From Rhodanobacter ginsengisoli (GTDB taxonomy: Bacteria > Pseudomonadota > Gammaproteobacteria > Xanthomonadales > Rhodanobacteraceae), in contig NZ_JBHSNF010000002.1 of NCBI RefSeq assembly GCF_042657065.1, positions 310,001-374,000 on the forward strand: a stretch of DNA of 64,000 nucleotides, given 5' to 3'. Positions 57,294 through 64,000 of this stretch are shown one piece after another. Made by a program: the position numbers and the translations under genes. The notes beneath the pieces are model-generated. The model was not told where the DNA came from. It made no database searches and saw only the letters and a list, made by a program, of their open reading frames with translations. Each line of letters begins with the position of its first letter. The first letter of the stretch is position 1.

Positions 57294-57401
57294 GGTGTGA
57301 CTCCTCAATGGAAGGCAGGGTCGCCATTGACCGCGATCCGGTTCCGTCCGGCAATCGCCCGAACGGGTGATTCTGCTGCTTTCACCCCGAATACGGCCGC
57401 C

Positions 57402-57845
57402 TCAGGGCACGATCCCCAGCTCGCGCGCCCGCCGGATCGCCTCGGTGCGCCGCTTCGCGCCCAGCTTCTCGAACAGCCGCGCCACGTGCGTCTTGACCGT
57501 GTTCGGCGAAACGTGGAGGTGCGCGGCGATCTCCTTGTTGGAGCGGCCGGCGACCAGCTCGTGCAGTACCTGCAGCTCCCGCTTGCTCAGGCCCAGTGCC
57601 GCCTGCGCCTTCGGGTTGCCGTCGAACGCGACCGGTGGCGGCGCGGCGAAGACCCGCACGCCCAGCACGATGCCCAGCACCAGGAAGGCAGCCGCCACCA
57701 GGAACAGGTAGATGTCGCCCGAATGCGTCCGCGCCAGGCGCTGGTAGTCGAGCCACTGCAGCGCCAGCGTGCCCGCCGCCAGCAGCGCCCCGTAGCCGAC
57801 CACCCGCTTCCACATCGCCGCCTCCGCTCGTCCCATGCGCGTCAT
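57402..57845 (-). CDS. Membrane-anchored LuxR-type regulator
   Basis: 147 residues. Two helices (about 15-30 and 45-66) instead of a receiver domain, then a LuxR/NarL helix-turn-helix (about 84-140): LSKRELQVLHELVAGRSNKEIA and VSPNTVKTHVARLFEKLGAK. The effector domain would be cytosolic, tethered to the inner membrane. 108 bp ahead of the DUF4199 gene on the same strand, so it may control that gene and take signals from the membrane. Known elsewhere as a short one-component regulator with two helices. Confidence 0.88.
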   Translation of the reverse strand: MTRMGRAEAAMWKRVVGYGALLAAGTLALQWLDYQRLARTHSGDIYLFLVAAAFLVLGIVLGVRVFAAPPPVAFDGNPKAQAALGLSKRELQVLHELVAGRSNKEIAAHLHVSPNTVKTHVARLFEKLGAKRRTEAIRRARELGIVP

Positions 57846-57960
57846 CTTAGCGCTGCTCCGAGGGCGGCAACGGGAACAGTTTGCTCATCCCGGAGGCCGC
57901 GAGAACAGGGGCCGGAATTTGTTCCCGACACCCTTTCTTCTTTTCACCCGAGAGGAGCCA

Positions 57961-58995
57961 TCACCGGCTGCCGATCGTCGTCTTTGATCCATCGCTCGGT
58001 GCATGGCCCTGCGCCGAGAAGCGCTCCCGGTACTGCATCGGACCGATGCCGAGCCGGCGTTGAAACGCGCGGCGCAGGCTCTGCTCGTTCGCGTAGCCGG
58101 CGCGGGTAGCGAGGGTCTTCAGCGGTAGCGCGGTCTCCTCCAGTGCGCGGCAGGCGACTTCCATGCGCATCGCTTCCACCGTCCGGGCCGGAGTGCGGCC
58201 GTGCGCGTCGGCGTAGGCGCGGGCGAACGTGCGCGGCGACATGCCGGCCTGTTCGGCAAGGCGTCCGATGCTGAGGTCGTCGGCGAGGTGCGCGGCGATC
58301 CACACATGCAGGTCGGCGAACTTGCCGGTCGCGTCCGACTGCGCCGCCAGCGGAACGCTGAATTGCGACTGCCCGCCCGAGCGTTTGATGAACATCACGA
58401 GTTGCCGCGCGGTTTCGATGGCGACGCGGTGACCGTAGTCTTCCTCGATCAGCGCCAGCGTGAGGTCGATGCCCGCACTGACGCCCGCCGACGTCCACAC
58501 CGGGCCGTCCTGGATGAAGATCCGGTCGCCATCGACCTGGATGGCGGGATGCAGCTTTTCCAGTCGCGCGACCCAGTCCCAATGCGTGGCCACGCGTCGC
58601 CCGTCCAGCATGCCGGCCGCGGCGAGCAGAAACGCACCGGTACACACCGAGCACAGCCGGCGCACGTGCGGTGCGCGAAGCGCGATCCACGCCACCAGCC
58701 GCGGCGGCGCGCACATCTCGTCGCCCTTGCAGCCGCCCGGCGCGATGAGCGTGTCGATCGGCATGTCGTGCAGCGCGGACAGCGGTACCGTCATGATCGG
58801 CAGTCCCGCGCTGGTGCCGACCAGCCCGCCATCGACGGAGGCGACGATCGTTTCGTACAAGGCCGGCTCGTGGCGGGAAAAGAGCTTGCTCGCGGTGGAC
58901 AACGCCTGCAGCGGGCCGGCCAGGTCGAGCAGGTTCATCTGCTCATGCGCCAGCAGCACGACCCGGCGCGTTTTACGGGTGGCGACCGGGGTCAT
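57961..58995 (-). CDS. GlxA-type regulator: DJ-1/PfpI domain plus AraC helix-turn-helix
   Basis: 344 residues. N-terminal DJ-1/PfpI-like domain (about 10-185) with the elbow cysteine in CSVCTGAFLLA and the usual AGVSAGIDLTLAL, followed by an AraC-type double helix-turn-helix (about 215-325) with LSIGRLAEQAGMSPRTFARAY and AGYANEQSLRRAFQRRLG. Such regulators control amine or choline catabolism, or stress genes. Its start overlaps the stop of the upstream secreted DJ-1 gene (ATGA), so both are co-expressed. Confidence 0.92.
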   Translation of the reverse strand: MTPVATRKTRRVVLLAHEQMNLLDLAGPLQALSTASKLFSRHEPALYETIVASVDGGLVGTSAGLPIMTVPLSALHDMPIDTLIAPGGCKGDEMCAPPRLVAWIALRAPHVRRLCSVCTGAFLLAAAGMLDGRRVATHWDWVARLEKLHPAIQVDGDRIFIQDGPVWTSAGVSAGIDLTLALIEEDYGHRVAIETARQLVMFIKRSGGQSQFSVPLAAQSDATGKFADLHVWIAAHLADDLSIGRLAEQAGMSPRTFARAYADAHGRTPARTVEAMRMEVACRALEETALPLKTLATRAGYANEQSLRRAFQRRLGIGPMQYRERFSAQGHAPSDGSKTTIGSR

Positions 58996-60149
58996 TTCCT
59001 GAAACCCGGGTATTCGAAATCCAGCGTGACGCCATAGGCGGTCGAGCGACCATAGCGTTCCGCGATGCCGGCCAGCGCCTTGTCGAGCATGCGCGCCGAG
59101 GGCGTGGCGTCGAACGGGGGCAGCACCCGATCGACCGGATCCGCGCCGCCGACGATGCGGTCCGGCAACAGCATCAGTCCGTGCCGCGTGGGCAGCGGCG
59201 CGTCCGAGGCGGACAACGCATAGGCATGGCTGCGACCGGTGCGCGAGTACGCGTCGGCGATGAGCGCCAGCGCGATCTCATCCACGCCCGCCGCGACGGG
59301 CACGCCGATGCTCTGCATCGCATGCAGGCGCGCATTGCTGTAGGTCGTGCGTACGAACGCCATCAGGTTGACCCCGAATCGTGGCCGGAACACGTCGCTG
59401 TCATGGACCGTGCTCCAGTCGGAAACGCCGAGTTCGTTCGCCAGCGCGGCGGCACGGTCGTGGCCGGCGATCGCTTCGACCAGCGCGATCGAAACGGGGA
59501 TGGACGCGCTGATGCCGGCGCTGGAGACGATCCGGCCGTCCGCCACATAGCGGACGTTTTTCACCCAGTCGACGTCGGGATAGGCCTTCGCCCGCAGCGC
59601 CTGGGTGGCCCAGTGCGCGGTGGCGCGATGCCCCTTCATCAGTCCCGTGTTCGCCACCACCAGCGCACCATCGCAGATGCTGACGATGGTGCCGCCCTTC
59701 GCGCCCTGCGCCGCGATCCATGCCAACAGCACCGGGTCGTCGCGTTTGACCACCGCGGGCACGATCACGTAGTCGGCGCCCTCGGGATAGTCCGCGTCGA
59801 ACGCCGCGATGGTGGCTTGCGGCTGCAGGCGCAACGCGGGCCGCATGGTGATCGGGCCCGGCCGCGTCGCGACCGCAATCGTTTTCGCGACACCGGATTG
59901 TTTCAAGACGCCGTAGGGAATCACGTAGTCGGTAAGCTCGGTGCCACTGTTCTCGCCGACGACGGCGATCACCGGTTGCGCACGGCCGAATCTTGCACGG
60001 TAAGGCGCGATCTTCCCCGCTGGCGACGCGACCGGCGCCGCGGCGATACGCGTTGGCGAGGGCGCCGGCCGACCTGCCGCTGTCGAAACGGCCGGCACAA
60101 GCAGCGCTGCAACCGCAGCGACAAGCACGGAACGAACGGTGATGTTCAT
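58992..60149 (-). CDS. Secreted DJ-1/PfpI family protein
   Basis: 385 residues. Signal peptide (about 1-25, ending STAAG), then a DJ-1/PfpI domain (about 55-250) with nucleophile region SICDGALVVANTGLMKG (Cys) and SSAGISASIPVSIALVEAI, the same layout as the N-terminal domain of the neighbouring GlxA regulator. The C-terminal 120 residues are additional. It looks like a regulator-type DJ-1 domain moved to the periplasm. Start at 60149 has GGGAAA in front. Sensing or glyoxalase/deglycase-type chemistry is possible; not proven. Confidence 0.85.
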   Translation of the reverse strand: MNITVRSVLVAAVAALLVPAVSTAAGRPAPSPTRIAAAPVASPAGKIAPYRARFGRAQPVIAVVGENSGTELTDYVIPYGVLKQSGVAKTIAVATRPGPITMRPALRLQPQATIAAFDADYPEGADYVIVPAVVKRDDPVLLAWIAAQGAKGGTIVSICDGALVVANTGLMKGHRATAHWATQALRAKAYPDVDWVKNVRYVADGRIVSSAGISASIPVSIALVEAIAGHDRAAALANELGVSDWSTVHDSDVFRPRFGVNLMAFVRTTYSNARLHAMQSIGVPVAAGVDEIALALIADAYSRTGRSHAYALSASDAPLPTRHGLMLLPDRIVGGADPVDRVLPPFDATPSARMLDKALAGIAERYGRSTAYGVTLDFEYPGFRK

Positions 60150-60255
60150 GAGGTTTCCCATGGCGAAGGGCGGATGCCCGGGAGCCATTGTCAGAGAACG
60201 CCTCGTGGCAGGAAGGACATAAAACGTGCATTTACTGCCAATCGGAAAGGGAACG

Positions 60256-60282
60256 GAGGAAGTCCATTCGACTCGACTTCCT
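60256..60282. repeat. Hairpin repeat (GGAAGTC family)
   Basis: Stem GAGGAAGTC/GACTTCCTC with a 9-base loop, followed by GGTCCCG. Related to the hairpin at 45386-45409 in arms, loop and flank. Confidence 0.55.
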
Positions 60283-60314
60283 CGGTCCCGATTTCGCGCA
60301 GATCGCCGCGAACA

Positions 60315-61066
60315 TCAACCGCTGGACGCAAGCGCCGCGCGAAAGGCGCGACCCAGGATCTTCCGCCAGGCATGGGCGATGACTTGCCTGGCGTCGCGGG
60401 TGATGAGGTCGCCGTGGGAGAGGATCACGCGCTCGAAGTCCCACTGCAGGATACGCATCAGACACTGGCGCACGAGCGCCTTGTCACCCCAGCCCAGCCG
60501 GTACTCGGGCGCCGGGCCGGGCGTGTTCCACATCCCGATCATCCGGAACAGGAACCGCAGAAGCCCATTGGTATTCGGCGTGGCCGCCGTGACGTTCTCG
60601 ACCAGGTCGACGAGGATCAGCGTCTTGCTGGCGTGGTGGAAGAGCGCGACCTCACGCATCACGCGCGGTCCCTGAGAAGCACCTGTGACAGCTCACCCTG
60701 CCACAGTGCCGGCGCCTCGTCGCCGAGGACCTCGTCAAAGGTGAGCTCCTTCGCCCGCTGCTCGACGCCAGGGCAGATGCAGGTCACCGCCTGGGGAAAC
60801 ACCTGCTGACACGAACGCACGTGGAGCCAGTGGAAATTGCCCGGCGCGATGATCGCCGCGACCGGCCCCAGCGCCGCCACCTCGGCGGTCAACGCCTCGT
60901 CGAACGGACATGGGGAATGGATCAGGATCTCGCCGCTGCGCAGCTTGATCACCGTCATCCGCGCGTTGATCCGCGCCCCACCCAGGGATACGGCATAGGC
61001 CCGAAGCCACAGCGCGCCGGGAACGAAGACCTCGAGAGAACCAGCCACAGCACTGCCTCCAAGCAT
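60315..61066 (-). pseudogene. DUF4336 (metallo-beta-lactamase-like) gene broken by a frameshift
   Basis: The 5' part (61066 to about 60659, LEVFVPGALWLRAYAV, RMTVIKL, IAPGNFHWLHV, CPGVEQ and DEVLGDE) and the 3' part (60662 to 60315, REVALFHHASKTLILVDLVEN, and ILSHGDLI) form one DUF4336 protein of about 250 residues when joined. The break is in a CGCGCG run; two extra or one missing base there restores the frame. Start placed at 61066 because sequence beyond that is a repeat element. Either a recent pseudogene or an assembly error. Confidence 0.85.
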
Positions 61067-61100
61067 GGGTGCCCTAATGGAGCGGACATTACTCTTCCAG

Positions 61101-61120
61101 AAATTGTCCCTGACACCTTT
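61101..61120. repeat. REP-like motif, single copy
   Basis: AAATTGTCCCTGACACCTTT. The 18 bases from 61102 are the exact complement of 62700-62717. A weaker copy is at 61188-61203 (two mismatches). Confidence 0.75.
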
Positions 61121-61245
61121 TTCGGCGTTAGTGTCGGGGTGCCGGTAATCGATCCGGGCCATTCAAACGCTACCGCGACTGCCTCTGAACTGCCCCTGAC
61201 ACCATTTCCCATTCGTCCCAGTCAGCTTTCCGGGCACCTGCCGGC

Positions 61246-61752
61246 TCAAGGGCAGTGCCCGCCGTTGAGGGCGCTGTCCGCATCGCACTTCAAGCTCTTG
61301 CCCAGCGGGCTCAGTGCCCCCTGGATCACGCCGGCACAACGGATTTCCGCTGCCTTGCCGTCCGCGGTACTGACCTGCACGCCCGCCGTGCGGTGACCAT
61401 CCTCGGTGTAGTCGAACAAGGTGTAATCGGCAGCGCCATGGCTGAAACTGATTTCGGTACGTTCGACCTGGTAGCGGCTGTAATGGGCGTAGGCGAACTG
61501 CTGCGCTCCCTGCGCCGCATCATCCGGAAACGCCAGCTCCACATGCCCCGCCTTGCCATAGCGATACTGCAGCGCGGATGGCAGGGCGCCGCACAGGCTG
61601 ATCGTCTTGTGCCGCGCCGTCTGGCAACTCAGGTACGTGGCCTGCGGCGCTTCGCACAACGAGCCGGAGACGGGCTGCGTCGCACAGGCGCTGCACGAGG
61701 CCAGCGCGAGCAGCGGCAAGCCGATCCTGCAGCGGAGAGTACGGTGAATCAC
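61246..61752 (-). CDS. Small lipoprotein, candidate immunity protein
   Basis: 168 residues with lipobox LASC (Cys20) and four to six further cysteines. A soluble beta-rich domain follows; no family recognised. Its ATG overlaps the stop of the muramidase gene (ATGA). This arrangement is typical of toxin/immunity pairs in which the immunity protein is in the periplasm where the enzyme acts. Inference from topology and overlap. Confidence 0.75.
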   Translation of the reverse strand: MIHRTLRCRIGLPLLALASCSACATQPVSGSLCEAPQATYLSCQTARHKTISLCGALPSALQYRYGKAGHVELAFPDDAAQGAQQFAYAHYSRYQVERTEISFSHGAADYTLFDYTEDGHRTAGVQVSTADGKAAEIRCAGVIQGALSPLGKSLKCDADSALNGGHCP

Positions 61753-62582
61753 TTCGAGACCCCCTTGGCGAACTTGTCGTAGGCGTTCTTCAACTTGCTG
61801 TCGTAATCGTTCTTCTTGTAGCCCTTGCCGTTATACGCCTTGGCGAAAGCAGCCCAGTCCTTCTTTTCGAGCGCCTTGTGCAGCCCCTTGTTGGCCGATA
61901 CGAAGCTGGCGAACGCCTGCAGGTGTGCCGCTTCGGTACGCGCCAGCGCCAACACGAACTCCTGTACCGAAACGAATCCGGCATCCCGGTAGTTGCTGCC
62001 CATGATCTGGAAACGCCCCCAGGATGCGGATTCGAGCGCAGCCGCGGCATCGAGTACATAGGCCCTTTCCAGCTTGCCGTACTGCGCGGAAAACTTTCCG
62101 TACCCGCCCGCCAGACTGTTGGATATGTCGGGATGGCGCTTGTCGTAACGCCCCTGCGTCAATCGGTGGAAGTAATGCCGCTCGAACAGGATGCGCGGCC
62201 GCCCATAGTCGTCGAAAGCCGAACCCGCCGTCTCCACCTCGGCCACCGCCTGGATGGCAGCCACTTCCACACCCAGCAGTGCGGCGGCATCGGCATAGTC
62301 CTGGGCGCTGATCCCGCGCTTCGGGTTGAGACACATGCGAAACAGGAACGACACATCCGGCGCCGGCGTGGGCAAGCTCCCGGCCAGGCACACACCGGCT
62401 CCCATGCCGCTGATAGCAAACCCCGCCGTGGGGAAAAGCATGGGCGACGCTGCCAGCGGCGAGCGGAACACGCTCGATGCGGGCACGCCTGAAAACAGCA
62501 TCGGCTGCCCGCCTCCCCGCATCGCCATTTGTTCGCCCCACAAGGTCGGACCGGGAATCCGGAAGTTCGCCATGGCCATCAT
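61749..62582 (-). CDS. N-acetylmuramidase (DUF3380 family), candidate cell-wall toxin
   Basis: 277 residues. The first 75 residues are Gly/Ala/Pro-rich and contain no signal peptide. From about 92 the DUF3380 muramidase domain follows: AVAEVETAGSAF (Glu117 as catalytic), ILFERHYFHRL (131-141) and SASWGRFQIMGSNY (185-198). These enzymes cleave the glycan strands of peptidoglycan and occur in phages and as toxins delivered by type VI systems. Overlap with a lipoprotein gene suggests an effector/immunity pair; no secretion genes are seen within the window. Alternative ATG at 62573. Confidence 0.85.
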   Translation of the reverse strand: MMAMANFRIPGPTLWGEQMAMRGGGQPMLFSGVPASSVFRSPLAASPMLFPTAGFAISGMGAGVCLAGSLPTPAPDVSFLFRMCLNPKRGISAQDYADAAALLGVEVAAIQAVAEVETAGSAFDDYGRPRILFERHYFHRLTQGRYDKRHPDISNSLAGGYGKFSAQYGKLERAYVLDAAAALESASWGRFQIMGSNYRDAGFVSVQEFVLALARTEAAHLQAFASFVSANKGLHKALEKKDWAAFAKAYNGKGYKKNDYDSKLKNAYDKFAKGVSK

Positions 62583-62699
62583 CCCCGTTCACATACGTGT
62601 GGTTCCGCCATCATACGCGGTGCGAGTGCTCTCGAAAGACCGTACCAATGCAATCACAACATTGGATGGCGGGACTGAAGGCGTGGAAGGCCTCGAATG

Positions 62700-62760
62700 A
62701 AGGTGTCAGGGACAATTCAGGCGCTACGCGCGGCTGCCTCCAAATTGTTCCTGACACCTT
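62700..62760. repeat. Inverted REP-like element
   Basis: AAGGTGTCAGGGACAATT (62700-62717) and AATTGTTCCTGACACCTT (62743-62760) form an 18-bp inverted repeat with one mismatch around 25 bases. The left arm is repeated exactly (as complement) at 61102-61119. This looks like a REP pair in which the IS3 orfA stub is interrupted. Confidence 0.75.
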
Positions 62761-62867
62761 TTCGCCAGCGTCTTGGCGACGGTGGCTTGGCTCTGCCCTC
62801 CCTCGACCAGGCCCACCGCCTCTCGCTTGAATTCGAGCGTATAGCGCGCCCGTATTGCTTTCGTCAT
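62755..62867 (-). pseudogene. IS3-family transposase OrfA, 5' stub
   Basis: Minus-strand start MTKAIRARYTLEFKREAVGL at 62867 with a strong ribosome site AAGGAGAA, continuing to QATVAKTLAK at about residue 36. This is the opening of IS3 OrfA (helix-turn-helix). Coding similarity ends exactly where the REP-like element begins; no orfB is present. Confidence 0.75.
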
Positions 62868-63009
62868 GTTGTTCTCCTTGCGTGGATTGAATCACACGGC
62901 AAGGGATACATTTTTCGGGGGCAAGGTCACTCCACTTGGATCGCCGCGTCGACAGCCCTCGGAGTCAACGGACCAGTATTAATTACCTCCGTCCCCTTTA
63001 ATTACATGC

Positions 63010-63036
63010 AAGAAAAGCCCCGCGACGCGGGGCTGT
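63010..63036 (-). terminator. Terminator of the serine-rich unknown gene
   Basis: Stem AGCCCCGC/GCGGGGCT (63016-63023 with 63027-63034), loop GAC. Read on the minus strand it is followed by TTTTCTT. Rho-independent terminator for the gene ending at 63118. Confidence 0.85.
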
Positions 63037-63117
63037 CCTGACATATGCGGCCGGGAGCGACGGGCGATCAGGCGGTCGCGGGTTCGGCCGTTCAAGGGGC
63101 TCTGACCCGGATAGCTG

Positions 63118-64000
63118 CTATTTGGGCTTGACCAGCTGCGCGGTATGCGGTCCTGATGCCATCACGATGTCCTGGTGCAGCTCGCGCAGCACGCGCAGAT
63201 CCGAGAATGTCGCCGCGTACTTGTGGGAGAGATTGAACGCTAGCGCAAAGAGCCATGGGTACTCGATCTGCGTCCAGGTTACGTCCAGTCCCTGGTACTT
63301 GATCATCAGACTGCTGTTCATCGGTCCGCGCAGTACGGCATATTTCAGCGCCCCGACCTGGCGTGGCGCCTCTATCGGCGACGATTCCCGCGCACTCTCC
63401 GGTGACGATGAACTCGACGAACTCGGCAAAGCCTCTTTCGATGACAGGCTGGGCTTGGCGACCAGACTCGGTGCGCCGATCTTCGGCGACGACGCCATCA
63501 TCGGCGACGACGAACTCGACGAAGCCTCTTGCGACGACAAGCTGGGCTTGGTGACCAGGCTCGGTGCGCCGATCTTCGGCGACGATGTCGACATCCCGCC
63601 ACGACCGTAGGTGCTGGTCGGGCGCGTCATCGGCATCGGGCTTCTACTCGAAAGGCTTGAAAATCCGGTCGTGGGCGCGCTCGACAGGCGTGGCGTCGAG
63701 CCACCGCCGATCGGCGGCTCGCTCCTGCCAAGCTTCGGGGTCACGTCGATGGCGACGATCTTGCCCACCTCGCCCAGCAGATTGCCCATGTGGGGTAGCG
63801 GCGCCGTGATCATCAATGCTGGTTGGCGCCCGCCGAGGAACGTCACCAGTGCGCGCGCCGCGAAGCAATGCAGCACCAGCGAGATGCCCTTGGCCGGCTT
63901 GCCGCGGTAGAAGTCCGGCGTCCCTTCGAGCTGGGCCTTGATCAGGGGCGGCAGCCCCGACAGATTGGCGACGGACAACAGGGGCGATCGGAAGATGCCC
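63118..64000 (-). CDS. Serine-rich repeat protein, unknown function (5' end outside window)
   Basis: At least 293 residues. The frame is open to the window edge (start outside; a TTG at 63978 is possible). The N-terminal visible domain has CFAARALVTFLGGRQPALMIT and the C-terminal domain RGPMNSSLMIKYQGLDVTW and FALAFNLSHKYAATFSDLRVL. In between is a Ser/Pro-rich linker with two near-copies of SPKIGAPSLVTKPSLSS. No family recognised. It is on the same strand as the muramidase gene but separated by a terminator and the IS/REP remnants. Could be a partner in that locus, unproven. Confidence 0.6.
   Translation of the reverse strand, partial: GIFRSPLLSVANLSGLPPLIKAQLEGTPDFYRGKPAKGISLVLHCFAARALVTFLGGRQPALMITAPLPHMGNLLGEVGKIVAIDVTPKLGRSEPPIGGGSTPRLSSAPTTGFSSLSSRSPMPMTRPTSTYGRGGMSTSSPKIGAPSLVTKPSLSSQEASSSSSSPMMASSPKIGAPSLVAKPSLSSKEALPSSSSSSSPESARESSPIEAPRQVGALKYAVLRGPMNSSLMIKYQGLDVTWTQIEYPWLFALAFNLSHKYAATFSDLRVLRELHQDIVMASGPHTAQLVKPK

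Noticed and set aside
61067..61162. Longer N-terminus for the DUF4336 protein
   Set aside because: The added residues (GVRDNFWK and neighbours) are translated from the REP-like repeat; similarity to the family begins after 61066.

Overview
The window is GC-rich chromosomal DNA, roughly two thirds G+C by eye, from a gammaproteobacterium. The closest match in style is the Rhodanobacteraceae/Xanthomonadaceae group (Rhodanobacter, Dyella or Luteibacter-like). This rests on a compact ccoNOQP-IS cluster behind an FNR-type box, an IspG of about 420 residues, an ESPR-type autotransporter, and REP-like repeats of a kind seen in that group. It is an inference from gene content, with no database search. 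There is one assembly gap (N run at 3756-3852) inside the autotransporter gene. No tRNA, rRNA, CRISPR array, prophage or intact insertion sequence was seen.

Layout. 1-6050: 3' end of a sulfotransferase-like gene, then a giant autotransporter adhesin with exact 204-bp tandem repeats. 6281-8297: aat and, convergent, ispG. 8433-14388: an FNR-box promoter and the cbb3 oxidase operon ccoN-O-Q-P-(small membrane protein)-I-S, with 4-bp ATGA or longer overlaps from ccoO onward. 14385-22849: acetyl-CoA hydrolase/transferase, cardiolipin-synthase-like PLD protein, xseA, a UGT-type glycosyltransferase divergent from a TetR regulator over a palindrome, and an aldehyde dehydrogenase. 22872-27410: AraC regulator divergent from a zinc alcohol dehydrogenase over clustered repeats, a YdcF-like protein and a lipase-like hydrolase. 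27517-35223: a three-enzyme GH18-deacetylase-GT2 membrane protein, a PAS/GAF/GGDEF/EAL protein and a DUF1456 protein. 35340-41294: VWA lipoprotein, ECF sigma factor, proline-rich putative anti-sigma, YigZ and an ABC exporter.

41409-45346: a second ECF module (metallophosphoesterase, cupredoxin, sigma, zinc-binding anti-sigma) and rhtA. 45347-49196 is a decayed, accessory stretch: a hairpin repeat, a cupin remnant, a PEP-CTERM protein behind a well-spaced sigma-54-type promoter, two small secreted or membrane proteins, and an aldo/keto reductase fragment fused head-to-head to a LysR fragment by what looks like one deletion. 49269-60149: Rox-like FAD monooxygenase, GST, PepSY protein, serine hydrolase, Gln-rich repeat protein, small membrane proteins, a membrane-anchored LuxR regulator beside DUF4199, and a coupled pair of a secreted DJ-1/PfpI protein and a GlxA-type regulator. 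60315-64000: a frameshifted DUF4336 gene, REP-like repeats, an IS3 orfA stub, and a muramidase overlapping a lipoprotein gene (possible toxin/immunity pair), ending in a serine-rich unknown gene that runs off the edge.

The most interesting points are the muramidase/lipoprotein pair, the sigma-54-type promoter in front of the PEP-CTERM gene, the two ECF modules carrying extracytoplasmic partners, the tri-enzyme polysaccharide protein, and the repeat/decay tract at 60-63 kb.
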